Notes under the pieces: model-generated | What the model was told of the DNA's origin: nothing | Seen by the model: the letters and a program-made list of their open reading frames with translations, nothing else | Databases searched by the model: none | Shown: positions 1 through 8,325 of the stretch, in pieces | How the letters are laid out: each line of letters starts with the position of its first letter | How positions within the stretch are numbered: position 1 is the stretch's first letter | Translations under genes and position numbers: made by a program | Source: Streptacidiphilus sp. ASG 303 | GTDB taxonomy: Bacteria > Actinomycetota > Actinomycetes > Streptomycetales > Streptomycetaceae | Direction of reading: 5' to 3' | Assembly: GCF_020991365.1 (NCBI RefSeq) | Contig: NZ_JAJLRA010000019.1 | Span: 1 to 64,000 of the forward strand | Length of the DNA stretch: 64,000 nucleotides

Positions 1-20
1 GTGGTGAACGTCTGCATCAT
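1..20 (-). CDS. 5' end of a leftward gene cut by the window edge
   Basis: Only the first codons are visible: two adjacent ATGs (20..18 and 17..15) followed by codons for Q-T-F-T. A GAGGAG ribosome site lies just upstream on the minus strand at about positions 24-31, and a plausible promoter lies further upstream. The beginning M-Q-T-F-T resembles Streptomyces DUF4097-type beta-strand proteins, but seven codons cannot prove that. The gene is real mainly because start, ribosome site and promoter are all correctly spaced. Confidence 0.45.
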
Positions 21-56
21 GCTCTCCTCGGGTGCTCTTCGTTTCTGATGAAGGAA

Positions 57-188
57 AAGCTACGTTGCGTTCAAGGATCGCGCAACAAGTTCGTTGCGTG
101 GGAAATGCATCTGTGCAGCTGGCGGCTCGGTTTTCGTTGCAACGGTTGTGGATCTAACGCAATGACAGATATCCGGATCGTTGCATTG
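57..188 (-). promoter_or_regulatory. promoter with a cluster of CGTTGC motifs
   Basis: On the minus strand a -35-like TTGCGC (85..80) and a -10-like TAGCTT (62..57) are separated by 17 bp and would drive the leftward gene at the edge. The same 125 bp holds six copies of a GTTGC core: CGTTGCGT at 63-70 and 92-99, an inverted copy at 81-86, the palindrome CGTTGCAACG at 135-144, an inverted copy at 157-163, and CGTTGCATTG at 179-188. Two copies overlap the promoter, so a multi-site repressor or activator is plausible. The regulator is not visible. Confidence 0.5.
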
Positions 189-194
189 GAATGA

Positions 195-770
195 GGGTGA
201 ACGCTACGTCGCCGCCCAGGAAGGGCTGCGGGGGCGGGAGGAGGGCCACCCGGCCGGAGCCTCACCGGATCGCGCCCGGGCCGGTGCCACCGCTCCACCG
301 ACCGCTCCGAGACCCGCAACGCGGCAGCGGCCTCCCAGCATCTGCCGACCATGACTTGATCGTCATCGAGCAGTCAGCCCTCATGCCGCGGGAGTGCGCC
401 GAGGACCGCGAGAGATCTCTCAAGATCCTCAACGGCGCGGGCCGGCAGCGGGGTCACCGTCCGGACCAGCCGGGCAAGTCGTTCGATGCGCTGCTGCTGC
501 AGACGCGGACATCGGTTCCGGTGCCTGGCGACCACTGCCGGGTGGGGGCAGCCGTTCGAAGGCGCCGCAAAAAGGCGATCGAGCATGCGGGTTCACGTGG
601 TCCCTGGTGGCCGTCGGCGCATCGGTCGTACCGGATGCGGAGTCGCCTGAGCCGACGCAGCCGGACGAAGGAACGGGCGCGATGCCGTCCGCGGCGAGCG
701 CGCCGAAGGGAGACGGCAGCCCCGCTGGGGGGCGGCCGAGTACCGGCCTGCCCTTTGGCACCATGCCTCC
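195..770. other. no gene recognised
   Basis: Open frames here lack ribosome sites and recognisable domains and look like by-products of high GC. Nothing resembling an RNA gene or a repeat was seen. Confidence 0.5.
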
Positions 771-1268
771 ATGGACTTCACCCTCGAGCCGCCCACCGGC
801 ATCGGCCCTCTGCGGATCGGCATGGCCCGGGACGCGGCCGCCACGGCCCTGGACTCCCTCCGCGACCCCTCCGCGGTCTCGGAATCCGACCGGCCGGGGC
901 AACACGTCTTCCGCCCCAGCGGGCTGATGATCAGCATCCACTGCACGCGGGACGCCCTCGAATCCGTCGAACTCGGCAGACCCTCGGCTCCGACGGACCG
1001 AGTGGTGTTCCGGGACCTGGACGTGTTCGCCCTCCCGGCCCGCGAGGTCGTCCGGCGCCTGCGCGCCCACACCCCCGTCGAGGCCGACCCCGACGACCCG
1101 GCCTCCTTCACCGCCCCGGACCTGCTGCTGGGCCTGTGGCGCCCGTTCGCGGCCGACGACGAGCCGGACGAGGAGCAGGGCCACTTCTTCAGCTCGGTCC
1201 TCCTGGCCCGGCCCGGCTACGACGACACCCCCGCCCAGGCCGCGGAACGGCTCCGGCAGAGCCCGTGA
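771..1268 (+). CDS. hypothetical protein, small paralogous family A
   Basis: The product has 165 aa, no signal peptide and no membrane segment. It opens with M-D-F-T-L-E-P-P-T-G-I followed by a G-M motif. The same opening pattern, a central V-F-R-D-L-D-V-F segment (compare V-R-F-R-G-V-D-V-F) and a similar length occur in the gene at 34372-34863, so the two are paralogues. The family is not one I can name; the compact acidic two-part layout would suit a small cytoplasmic binding or immunity-type protein, but that is a guess. No Shine-Dalgarno is evident before the ATG. It converges on the membrane-protein gene 13 bp downstream. Confidence 0.75.
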   Translation: MDFTLEPPTGIGPLRIGMARDAAATALDSLRDPSAVSESDRPGQHVFRPSGLMISIHCTRDALESVELGRPSAPTDRVVFRDLDVFALPAREVVRRLRAHTPVEADPDDPASFTAPDLLLGLWRPFAADDEPDEEQGHFFSSVLLARPGYDDTPAQAAERLRQSP

Positions 1269-1281
1269 GCGGCCGGCGCCG

Positions 1282-1758
1282 TCACAGCAGGACGACGAGG
1301 GAGGCGAGGAGCAGGACGGCTGCGGTCGACAGTCCCAGGATGCGGTAGGGCCGCCACACGGCCTGCGTCAGGGCGGCGGCCCACACCGCTCCCACCACGA
1401 CGGCCGACCACCGGCCGGCCACCGCCTGTGCGGCGACGACCGGGAACGGTGCCGGCAGGAGGGTCGGCGGGACCACCGCCAGTAGGGGGCGGATGCCGAG
1501 CAGCCGGTACGCCACCGTCAGCGCGACGAGCGCGACGATGAGGGAGGCCGGGATCGAGAGGACCGGCATCAGCGTCATGCAGAAGTCGGGCGCACGGGCG
1601 CATGTCCGGGTGTCGTAGCGGTACGCCCAGTCCACCATGCCGAGCGACAGGCAGGTGAGGGCGGCACCCATGGCAGCGGCGCCTGCGACGCGAGCGGCCA
1701 GAATCCCACCCGAGGGGGCCGCATGCCCCTCGTCTCGCCGAAGGGAAGTGGCGTTCAT
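1282..1758 (-). CDS. small integral membrane protein of unknown function
   Basis: The product has 158 aa. The chosen ATG at 1758 has a GGGAGG site 8 nt upstream. After a short polar N-terminus the chain has about four hydrophobic stretches: around residues 17-37, 57-80, 88-108 and 112-155, with the last one probably two helices. A loop after the first helix carries cysteines (T-R-T-C-A-R-A-P-D-F-C-M), which could form a disulfide outside the cell. I do not recognise the family. It converges with the gene ending at 1268 and has no obvious operon partner. Confidence 0.7.
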   Translation of the reverse strand: MNATSLRRDEGHAAPSGGILAARVAGAAAMGAALTCLSLGMVDWAYRYDTRTCARAPDFCMTLMPVLSIPASLIVALVALTVAYRLLGIRPLLAVVPPTLLPAPFPVVAAQAVAGRWSAVVVGAVWAAALTQAVWRPYRILGLSTAAVLLLASLVVLL

Positions 1759-1918
1759 GACGGCATCCTCCCGCTCGACGGCGGCCGGGTCCTGAGTACG
1801 GATACTCAGGACCCGGTTTCGAGGGTGAGGCGGTCGGCCGGTGACGGGCGGTGCTGACCGGTGCGTGCGGCGCACCGTCAACGGCTTCGCGGACCCACCC
1901 CGCCTGCCGCAGTCGGCA

Positions 1919-2845
1919 TCACCGGGTGGGGCCCCACCAGATGCGCCCGACGACGAGTTCCTCGAGTGCCTGGAGCCTGTCGGCGGCCATCCGCTCGGAG
2001 GTGTCGGGCTGTTCGAGCGCGATGCGCAGGTCGGAGGCGAGGTAGGCCGCTTCGCGGACCTCGCACTGCGCTCGGAGTTCTTCCAGGCAGGTCTCCGTCG
2101 CACCGGCGATGACGTCGAGGACGGCTTCCATGTGTGCGCCGCTGAACCGGGCGAGGAAGATCCAGTCGTCGGCCGGCTCGCCGAAACGGGCCCACTCGAA
2201 GTCCAGCAGGGCCGTCACGCCGCCCTGGTGCGCGAGCCAGTTGCCCCAGTGGCAGTCCGCGTGCACCGGGACGTCCGCCCGGGCGTGCTGTGGTGCACGC
2301 GCGGCGATCGCGGCCAGGCCGTCGAGCAGGGGGCGGGGCACGACTCCGCGCCGGTCCAGGGCGAAGAGCCCCTCGACCTCGGCGAGGAACGCGGACCGGC
2401 CGGTGAAACCGCCGTGGTCGAGGGGTTCCCTCAGCGTCCGCTCCGCGGAACCCACCGGTGTCCAGGAGTGCAGTGCACCGAGCCGCCGGACCGCCTCCTG
2501 CGCCAGCGAACGTGCGGTCGCCCCGTCCACGCCGGGCATGCCCATACCGGGGGCAACCCCGGGCACCCGGGCGTAACAGGCGTAGCGGACCTCACGCTCC
2601 TCCAGCCGGTGGGACCCGCTGTCGAGCAGCGGGGCCGTGAGGCCGGCGGGCAGGTGGGAGGCGAGGGCGACCTCGCGGTCCAGGCGCGCGTGGCCGTCGG
2701 CGTCGATGAGCTTGACGACGACGTCCGCGCCGACGAAGACATGGTGGGAATCGCTGTCGGCAGCGGTCATGGGACCGGGGTCGCATCCCAGGGCCGCGGC
2801 TGCGATCGCCCGGGCGGTGGCGTGGGCGTGCCGCACGTCGTTCAT
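1919..2845 (-). CDS. aminoglycoside phosphotransferase (APH) family kinase
   Basis: The product has 308 aa with the APH/choline-kinase fold. The Brenner-type catalytic motif is H-A-D-C-H-W-G-N, and the Mg-binding motif is L-L-D-F-E-W-A-R-F-G-E-P-A-D-D-W, with DFE where classical APH enzymes have DFG. The N-terminal lobe contains V-V-V-K-L-I-D with the likely ATP-contacting Lys. Such enzymes phosphorylate small hydroxylated molecules; the substrate cannot be read from sequence, and resistance should not be assumed. The start at 2845 fits the family length, but no strong ribosome site is present. It is transcribed divergently from a second APH-like gene. Confidence 0.88.
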   Translation of the reverse strand: MNDVRHAHATARAIAAAALGCDPGPMTAADSDSHHVFVGADVVVKLIDADGHARLDREVALASHLPAGLTAPLLDSGSHRLEEREVRYACYARVPGVAPGMGMPGVDGATARSLAQEAVRRLGALHSWTPVGSAERTLREPLDHGGFTGRSAFLAEVEGLFALDRRGVVPRPLLDGLAAIAARAPQHARADVPVHADCHWGNWLAHQGGVTALLDFEWARFGEPADDWIFLARFSGAHMEAVLDVIAGATETCLEELRAQCEVREAAYLASDLRIALEQPDTSERMAADRLQALEELVVGRIWWGPTR

Positions 2846-3035
2846 CGACGGTCGCAGAGCCGGGAGGGCGGCGCCGCGCAGGGGCCGTTCACGCGACCGG
2901 GCCGAGGGGATGATGCTGACATCCCTGCATTCCAGAGAGGCCGGGCCTCCGCGCCATCCCACTTGATCAGTCTGTGACGGCCGGTCAGCACGGCGGCCGG
3001 ACCGGCCGAGGACCGGGAGCGGGCCGCTGCCCGAG

Positions 3036-3041
3036 TACCGT
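3036..3041 (+). promoter_or_regulatory. -10 box of a probable leaderless promoter
   Basis: TACCGT lies 8 nt before the ATG at 3050, and no Shine-Dalgarno is present. This is the layout of leaderless actinomycete transcripts. No convincing -35 hexamer was found. Confidence 0.45.
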
Positions 3042-3049
3042 GGCGCAGC

Positions 3050-4003
3050 ATGACGCACACCGGGATCGAGATCACCGCGGAACTGGTCCGGGACCTGCTG
3101 CGGGACCAGCACCCCGACCTGGCCGACCATCCCGTGCGCCTCGGCGCGCGGGGCTGGGACAACCAGCTGTGGCGGCTCGGCGACGACCTCGCCGTCCGGC
3201 TGCCCTGGGCGACACGGTCCGCGGACGCCCTGCTGCGCAAGGAACACGCCTGGCTGCCCCTCCTGGCGCCGCGCCTGCCGCTGCCGGTCCCCGTCCCCCA
3301 GCGCCTCGGCGAGCCCTCCGCACGGTTCCCGCACCCCTGGACCGTCACCACCTGGGTGCCCGGCGAGCCCGCCGACCGCGCCCCCGCCACCCGCGCCGCA
3401 CCGGCGGCCGACACCCTGGCCGCCTTCCTCACCGCCCTGCACCAGCCCGCCCCCGAGGGCGCGCCCGCCGGCCGCAACCGGGGCGGGCCGCCGGCCGGCC
3501 ACGCCGAGGGGTTCCGCGAGGCGTTCGCCCAGGCCGTCGGACGGGGGCTGGTCCCCGACCCGGACGCCGTCCGCGCCGTGTGGGAGGACGCCGTGGCCGC
3601 GCCCGACTGGACGGGCCCGGCCGTGTGGCTCCACGGCGACCTGCACCCGGCCAACGTCCTCACCGCCGACGGCACCCTCTGCGGCGTCATCGACTTCGGC
3701 GACCTGTGCGCGGGCGACCCCGCCTGCGACCTCGCCGCCGCCTGGACCCTGCTCCCGGACGGCGCTGCCGACCGCTTCCACGCCGCCTACCGGCCCACCC
3801 CGGACCCCGCCACCCTGCGCCGCGCCCGGGGCTGGGCGGTCCTGCGCGCCCTCGCCTGCCTCCTCATCGCGGACGCCGGCGTCCACGGCCGCCCCGGCGG
3901 CAAGCCCACCTGGGGCCCGCCCGCCCACGCCGCCCTGCGCCGCCTCACCGCAACCGTCCCCCGCCGGAGGCACGGCGCGCCCGCGAACCCGCTCCCAGGA
4001 TGA
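3050..4003 (+). CDS. aminoglycoside phosphotransferase family protein
   Basis: The product has 317 aa. The catalytic loop is W-L-H-G-D-L-H-P-A-N-V-L and the metal-binding motif is V-I-D-F-G-D-L-C-A-G-D-P-A-C-D-L-A, both canonical for APH (PF01636). The N-lobe has L-A-V-R-L-P-W and L-L-R-K-E-H, matching the nucleotide-binding strand and the Lys/Glu region. It belongs to a different subfamily from the divergent APH gene at 1919-2845. Its expression probably starts at the ATG itself, from TACCGT at 3036. The substrate is unknown; antibiotic or metabolite phosphorylation are both possible. The C-terminus is proline- and arginine-rich. Confidence 0.9.
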   Translation: MTHTGIEITAELVRDLLRDQHPDLADHPVRLGARGWDNQLWRLGDDLAVRLPWATRSADALLRKEHAWLPLLAPRLPLPVPVPQRLGEPSARFPHPWTVTTWVPGEPADRAPATRAAPAADTLAAFLTALHQPAPEGAPAGRNRGGPPAGHAEGFREAFAQAVGRGLVPDPDAVRAVWEDAVAAPDWTGPAVWLHGDLHPANVLTADGTLCGVIDFGDLCAGDPACDLAAAWTLLPDGAADRFHAAYRPTPDPATLRRARGWAVLRALACLLIADAGVHGRPGGKPTWGPPAHAALRRLTATVPRRRHGAPANPLPG

Positions 4004-4041
4004 CGACGACGTTCACCGGCCGGTGGCGGCGGCGTTCTGCC

Positions 4042-5004
4042 TCATGGCCGACGGCCACCTGTCCCCTGCCGTTCCCTCCGGACGCGCACGGCCTGGGCGG
4101 CCCAGTCGGACACCGCCGACAGGCTCTCCGGAGCGGGCCAGCCGTTGATCACCGCGAGCACCTCGACGTACCGGTCCCGGCGCCGGTCGCCCATCCTCTC
4201 CAGACGGGCCAGCAGCAGGCGGCGCAGCTCGGCGTCGTCGGGGCGGCCGAGGATGTGTGCGTAGTGGGCTGCCAGCGCCGCGACGACCGGGTCGGCTCGG
4301 GGCGAGGCCGGCTCGACGCCGTCAGCCAGGACGGGGCCGACCCGGTCACGGACGATCGCGCCGAAGTCGCGGCGCAGGACTGCGGCGCCGCCTCGCGGCT
4401 GTTCGGTCGCATGGTCCTGAGCCATCCGTCGCACGCATGCGCGGAAATCCGGGTCCATGGCCAGTTCGGCCCACTCCACCCATGCCCGGACCTGCTCCGC
4501 CTCAGGGTCGCCGGACACCTCGGGTGTCATCGAGCGCCTGATCCCCGCGAACGCGGAGTCGGCGCCGAGGCCCTCGAAGACGGCATCGAGGAAGTCGCCG
4601 ACCAGGCGTCGGCGCTCGTCCTCGGAAAGCCGGGCCAGTCTGTGCATGAGATCCGCCTCCTCAGCAGTGAGCCCACGCTCGGCCACCGCCGTCAGCACCG
4701 CGTGCCGCAGACGCAGGACGCGGATCTGCACGGCCAGTGCTTCGGCATGCACGGCGGCGACCTCGGGGACCGGGAGCTCCCGCTCCACGACCCTGCGGAT
4801 CGTGGGCAGGTCCACCCCCAGGTCCCGCAGGGTGCGCACCAGGTCCAGGCGTGCGACGGCGTCGACGGTGTAGAGGCGGTAGCCGGCGGGGCTGCGTTCC
4901 ACCGGCGCCACGATTCCCCGGTCGGAGTAGAACCGGATGGTCTTGACCGTCAGACCGGTCCGCCGGGCCAGTTCACCGATCGGATAGAGCGTGTCGCCGT
5001 CCAT
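4042..5004 (-). CDS. MerR-family transcriptional regulator
   Basis: The product has 320 aa. Residues 6-75 form a typical MerR winged helix (I-G-E-L-A-R-R-T-G-L-T-V-K-T-I-R-F-Y-S-D-R-G-I), followed by a dimerisation helix. The remaining 200 residues are mostly helical and hold no cysteine cluster, so it is not a metal sensor of the MerR/CueR type; the C-terminal ligand domain is unassigned. Its own promoter has the 19-bp MerR spacing with a perfect dyad (5011-5041), so autoregulation is very likely. The ATG is 6 nt past the -10 box, so the mRNA may be leaderless. The target genes besides itself are not evident. Confidence 0.9.
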   Translation of the reverse strand: MDGDTLYPIGELARRTGLTVKTIRFYSDRGIVAPVERSPAGYRLYTVDAVARLDLVRTLRDLGVDLPTIRRVVERELPVPEVAAVHAEALAVQIRVLRLRHAVLTAVAERGLTAEEADLMHRLARLSEDERRRLVGDFLDAVFEGLGADSAFAGIRRSMTPEVSGDPEAEQVRAWVEWAELAMDPDFRACVRRMAQDHATEQPRGGAAVLRRDFGAIVRDRVGPVLADGVEPASPRADPVVAALAAHYAHILGRPDDAELRRLLLARLERMGDRRRDRYVEVLAVINGWPAPESLSAVSDWAAQAVRVRRERQGTGGRRP

Positions 5005-5010
5005 GGCCCC

Positions 5011-5041
5011 ACTCTGGCGTCTCCACCTACGGGAGACTCAA
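5011..5041 (-). promoter_or_regulatory. MerR-type promoter and operator
   Basis: Reading leftwards, -35 TTGAGT (5041..5036) and -10 CAGAGT (5016..5011) are 19 bp apart, the stretched spacing that MerR proteins correct by DNA distortion. Within the spacer lies a perfect inverted repeat, GTCTCC (5019-5024) and GGAGAC (5032-5037), 7 bp apart. Transcription would begin at or next to the ATG at 5004. Confidence 0.75.
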
Positions 5042-5156
5042 GCCCGTCCACCGGTCGACGGGTGATCACCTACAGGTCTCGACCGTGTCCTTGCGCCGTG
5101 CGCATGCCGGGCAGGTGCCGTGACTGGAAAGGTTCACCGTGTCGCGGCGCCCGGCT

Positions 5157-5852
5157 TCACCTCGTCCAAGGCAGACGGACGGCTTCGATCTCGGGGTCCG
5201 CGAGCAGCGCCTCGATGAGCAGGTGGGAGCCGCAGACCTTGGTGCCCCAGAGGTCGTAGTCGGTGCAGATGACCCAGGAGCGGTCTGCGGGCCACAGGTT
5301 GGATGGGGTGCACAGGATGTCCGGGTTGTCGAAGAGGGACTGGGTGTCACCCAGGCGTCCTGAGCGGACCTGCCCCTTTTCGAAGTCCAGCGCGATGATC
5401 GGGTTGTAGTACGCCAGGCAGGGAGTGTCCGCTCCCTGAGGGCTGTGAGCGGCGAGGAACCGCATCAGCTGGTCCCATGTCGGCCTGTCGAGACTGCCCT
5501 CGGCGGGCCATTCGATGGAGCCGGGTCGGATGTCGGCAGCTTTCGAGGAGGGAAAGCAGCGGTAGCAGGGGTACAGGCCTTGCGGCACGACCGGATCGCC
5601 GGTGCGGGCAGCCAACTCCGCCCAGCGCAGCCGCTCCCAACCCGGGCCGGGGTGCTCGCTTCGGCCTTGGGCGTGGTTGACCGACTCCCCGGCAGTACCC
5701 CCGCGCTCGTACATACCGCCGAGCACCCAGGCAGCATCGGGCCGCCCGGGTGCCTCGTACCCGGTGAGGCCGTCGTCATCGGCGATCCCGGCGAGCCAGT
5801 CGGTCTCGGAAGCAGGCACGAGAGGCCACCGGGTGAGGATGTCATCGGGCAT
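5157..5852 (-). CDS. hypothetical cytoplasmic protein
   Basis: The product has 231 aa, with no signal peptide or membrane helix. It contains a C-Y-R-C-F pair of cysteines near residue 97 and ends in a region rich in aromatic and acidic residues (S-W-V-I-C-T-D-Y-D-L-W-G-T-K-V-C-G). The pattern of D-Y-D-L-W-G and a conserved-looking C-terminal half resembles small hypothetical proteins common in Streptomyces, but no function is assignable. It lies 65 bp before the next leftward gene (5918-7033 is upstream in transcription order). Confidence 0.75.
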   Translation of the reverse strand: MPDDILTRWPLVPASETDWLAGIADDDGLTGYEAPGRPDAAWVLGGMYERGGTAGESVNHAQGRSEHPGPGWERLRWAELAARTGDPVVPQGLYPCYRCFPSSKAADIRPGSIEWPAEGSLDRPTWDQLMRFLAAHSPQGADTPCLAYYNPIIALDFEKGQVRSGRLGDTQSLFDNPDILCTPSNLWPADRSWVICTDYDLWGTKVCGSHLLIEALLADPEIEAVRLPWTR

Positions 5853-5917
5853 CCGGCCAGGCTACGGGCCCGCGCGCGACCAGCGCCGCGACCCGGTGAA
5901 CCTTCGCCGCCAGAGCG

Positions 5918-7033
5918 CTAGAAGAGGCTGGACGTCCTGTCTTCCGCGAGGCTCTCGAGGATCGTGCGCAGCCACGGACGGCGAACGGCCGGCAGTCGGA
6001 CCAGGGTGTTCTGGAACGTTCCCCGATCGGCCCGGAAGAGAGAGGTGGGGCGCGGCGGGGGCGGGTCGTCGCGCAGGACGTCGTGGGGGAGGCGGCCTGT
6101 TGCGGGGCGGGGCGCGCCCGGTTGGGGGAAGGCCATCCAGAGCCACACTCCCAGCGGCAGTGGCACCGGGCATGCCGATGCCGCCGGGCCTGCGGGAGCC
6201 CAGGTCCGGCCCGTCTGAGGGTGGACGGGTACGAGGAGGATGTCCGCGTCCGCGTCTGCGTCAAGGGCGGGCAGGCCCGGCCCGGCCAGGACGGCACGCC
6301 GCTGCGGCGGTCCCGCGGGCAGCAGCGTGTCGAGAGCGCGTCGGAACACGTCCGCGGCCAGGCCGTCCGGGACCGTCACTGAGCGCCCTTGGGAGGCTGC
6401 CAGCAGGTGGGCGAGCGCTCGGCCGGCTGCCGCCTCCCACCGCGGACTCCACGACCAGAAGTGGCCCGTCTCGGACCTCTTCCCTCCCCAGGTGGCGATC
6501 GGCTCGAGCGGGGGCGTGCTCTCCCCTTCCTCCACCAGTTCCTCCCAGGAGAGCGGTGCGGGGTCGGCGTCGCCGGCGGGAAGGCGGCGCACGGCGTCCG
6601 GGGCGAGCCACACCGCCTGCCACGCGGAGCAGTCGTCGACCCTGCTCGCCACGGGCAGGCCGCAGGCTGCGCAGGCCATGTTGGGGCCGTCGCTCCCGTC
6701 GAGGCCGCAGCAGGAACCCCCCTGCCTTTCGGGAATCATCCGGGTGCCGCGGACGTCCCCGGGCGCGATCACGACGGCGCCCGGGGCGCCGTCGGACAGA
6801 GCGTGGACCGGCGCGTGGATGCCGCGGGCCTCCGCCTCTCCCGGGCCGAGCTCCTGCCAGGGCCGCCACGGCGGCCCCCAGGGCTCCGGGTCCACGGCGA
6901 ACGTGCCCGACTCCATGAGCACGGGGAGCTGGATTCCGTTCCCGTACTGCTGGTGGGCGTGGACCGGCAGGGCGACCTGGGACAACGGAGTGGTCAGCTC
7001 GGCATCGCACCGGGCGCAGACGAAAACGAACAA
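5918..7033 (-). CDS. hypothetical zinc-ribbon protein
   Basis: The product has 371 aa from a TTG at 7033, chosen because CGGAGG lies 4-9 nt upstream; an ATG at 7069 in the same frame has no ribosome site. The N-terminus begins M-F-V-F-V-C-A-R-C-D-A-E-L. A second cysteine group (S-C-C-G about 110 residues later, then C-A-A-C-G-L-P) could complete one or two zinc ribbons. The remainder is tryptophan- and proline-rich, without membrane segments. Proteins of this shape occur in Streptomyces as hypotheticals; I cannot give a role. Confidence 0.72.
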   Translation of the reverse strand: MFVFVCARCDAELTTPLSQVALPVHAHQQYGNGIQLPVLMESGTFAVDPEPWGPPWRPWQELGPGEAEARGIHAPVHALSDGAPGAVVIAPGDVRGTRMIPERQGGSCCGLDGSDGPNMACAACGLPVASRVDDCSAWQAVWLAPDAVRRLPAGDADPAPLSWEELVEEGESTPPLEPIATWGGKRSETGHFWSWSPRWEAAAGRALAHLLAASQGRSVTVPDGLAADVFRRALDTLLPAGPPQRRAVLAGPGLPALDADADADILLVPVHPQTGRTWAPAGPAASACPVPLPLGVWLWMAFPQPGAPRPATGRLPHDVLRDDPPPPRPTSLFRADRGTFQNTLVRLPAVRRPWLRTILESLAEDRTSSLF

Positions 7034-7157
7034 CGGTCCTCCGGGCAGGGAACAGCGGCATCGTCGCATCCCGGTGACGCCCGGTCCACGCGGTTTCCCG
7101 TCGGCCTCCGGGCCGTGCCCGCGACGGTCGTGGAGCGCGACGCAACGCCCGCGGGCG

Positions 7158-7346
7158 TCAGCCGGGCGGCGGGAGGACTCGGCCGCCCTCGGCCCCGGGG
7201 GATAACTGCGGGTGGGTGGCGGCGATCCGCGCCAAGCGGGCGAAGTGCCGGGGCTGGAGCTGTCCGGCGTACGCCATCCGGACCAGCTCCGCGTGCTCGG
7301 CGGGTACGGGGTCGGCGGCCGTGTCCAGCGTCGGGGCGTGCAGCAT
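7158..7346 (-). CDS. small hypothetical protein
   Basis: The product has 62 aa. The ATG at 7346 is preceded by GGAGAG at 8-10 nt. A central amphipathic segment (H-A-E-L-V-R-M-A-Y-A-G-Q-L) is followed by a second short helix and a proline-rich tail. No domain is recognisable. The region upstream of it (7347-7599) holds no gene that I can support. Confidence 0.5.
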   Translation of the reverse strand: MLHAPTLDTAADPVPAEHAELVRMAYAGQLQPRHFARLARIAATHPQLSPGAEGGRVLPPPG

Positions 7347-7599
7347 CAAGCTCTCTCTCCGATGGCGGTGGTCAGCGGCCGGGAGCCGTCCGGGGTGTGC
7401 AGGCGGACACGGCGCACCGGCCGGGACTTGGCCGGGACTTGGACCGGCCCGGGCCAAGCTCACGGCCCCCTCCGCGCAGCGGCTCGCCGTGGCCGCGCAG
7501 ACCATGTCCGTCACCGAGTGGCAGCGCACCTACCTGCGCTGACGGCTCCCTCCGGGCGCGGGCCCGCACGCGCGCGGGCCCCGGCGCGGAGCCCTGCCG

Positions 7600-8277
7600 T
7601 CAGGGCGCCGGCTCGTCCTGGACGGGGTGGCCCATGGCCCGGGCCCGCGCGGCGACGGCGGCGAAGTCCGCCGTCGCGGAGAGCGCCGCCACCGTCCGGC
7701 GGTCGAGCGGGACCCCCGCCAGGAGAGCCGCGACGGCGTCCCGGTCGCAGGGCCGCTCGTAGTAGTCCTCGGCGAAGGCCACCCAGGCCTCCGGGCTGCC
7801 GTCGGCGAGGAGGTCGAAGAGCCGGTCGGCGCCGTCCGTCTCGCCGGGCGCGAACGCCACCGGCCCGCACTCCCACCGGGTGGCGCCCGCCTCGCGCCAC
7901 GCGCAGACCGTCGCGTCGAAGAAACCGTCGAACTGGAACTCCGGCGCCTGCGGGTACGGCGCGAGCGCGGCGGGCAGGCCGTCGAGCAGCCCGGGCCAGT
8001 GGGCCCGGGGCTCCTCGCGCCACGGGGTGGCGTCGCTCTCATGGTCGAACCCGTAGAGGAACACCCCGGCCGGGTCGAAGACGACCGCGTACTGGTCGCC
8101 CGAGCCGTTGTCCATCGACGCCAGATCGACCCCCGGGCGCCAGTCGACGGCGAACCCGTGCATGGGCTCGTAGACGCTGACCAGAGTGTCGAGCAGCGCG
8201 ACCGCCCGACAGCGGGCACGCAGGACGGCGGGGTCGGGCAGCAGGCGGACCAGGTCGTGAACGGACATGACGCCCAT
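7600..8277 (-). CDS. hypothetical protein, paralogous family B
   Basis: The product has 225 aa from the ATG at 8277, with GGTGG 6 nt upstream; a second in-frame ATG at 8268 matches the start of its paralogue. The segment D-N-G-S-G-D-Q-Y-A-V-V-F-D-P-A-G-V, then G-F-D-H-E-S, is nearly repeated in the gene at 16427-17107, which also shares the E-D-Y-Y-E motif and overall order. Two copies of a rare family within 9 kb suggest duplication or repeated acquisition. No catalytic motif is obvious; its shape (acidic, about 220 aa, cytoplasmic) resembles SUKH-like immunity proteins, but this is inference only. Confidence 0.8.
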   Translation of the reverse strand: MGVMSVHDLVRLLPDPAVLRARCRAVALLDTLVSVYEPMHGFAVDWRPGVDLASMDNGSGDQYAVVFDPAGVFLYGFDHESDATPWREEPRAHWPGLLDGLPAALAPYPQAPEFQFDGFFDATVCAWREAGATRWECGPVAFAPGETDGADRLFDLLADGSPEAWVAFAEDYYERPCDRDAVAALLAGVPLDRRTVAALSATADFAAVAARARAMGHPVQDEPAP

Positions 8278-8325
8278 CGAACACCACCCCACCGACAACC
8301 CGCCGCGCTCCGCCCGGGGCGCCCG

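Noticed and set aside
191-1348. A 385-codon plus frame at the left end
   Set aside because: It is rich in Arg/Pro with no domain and is overlapped by the better-supported family A gene in another frame.
2846-3973. Extending the leftward APH gene upstream to 3973
   Set aside because: The extra 376 residues are Gly/Ala-rich shadow of the divergent APH gene and the kinase N-lobe begins at 2845.
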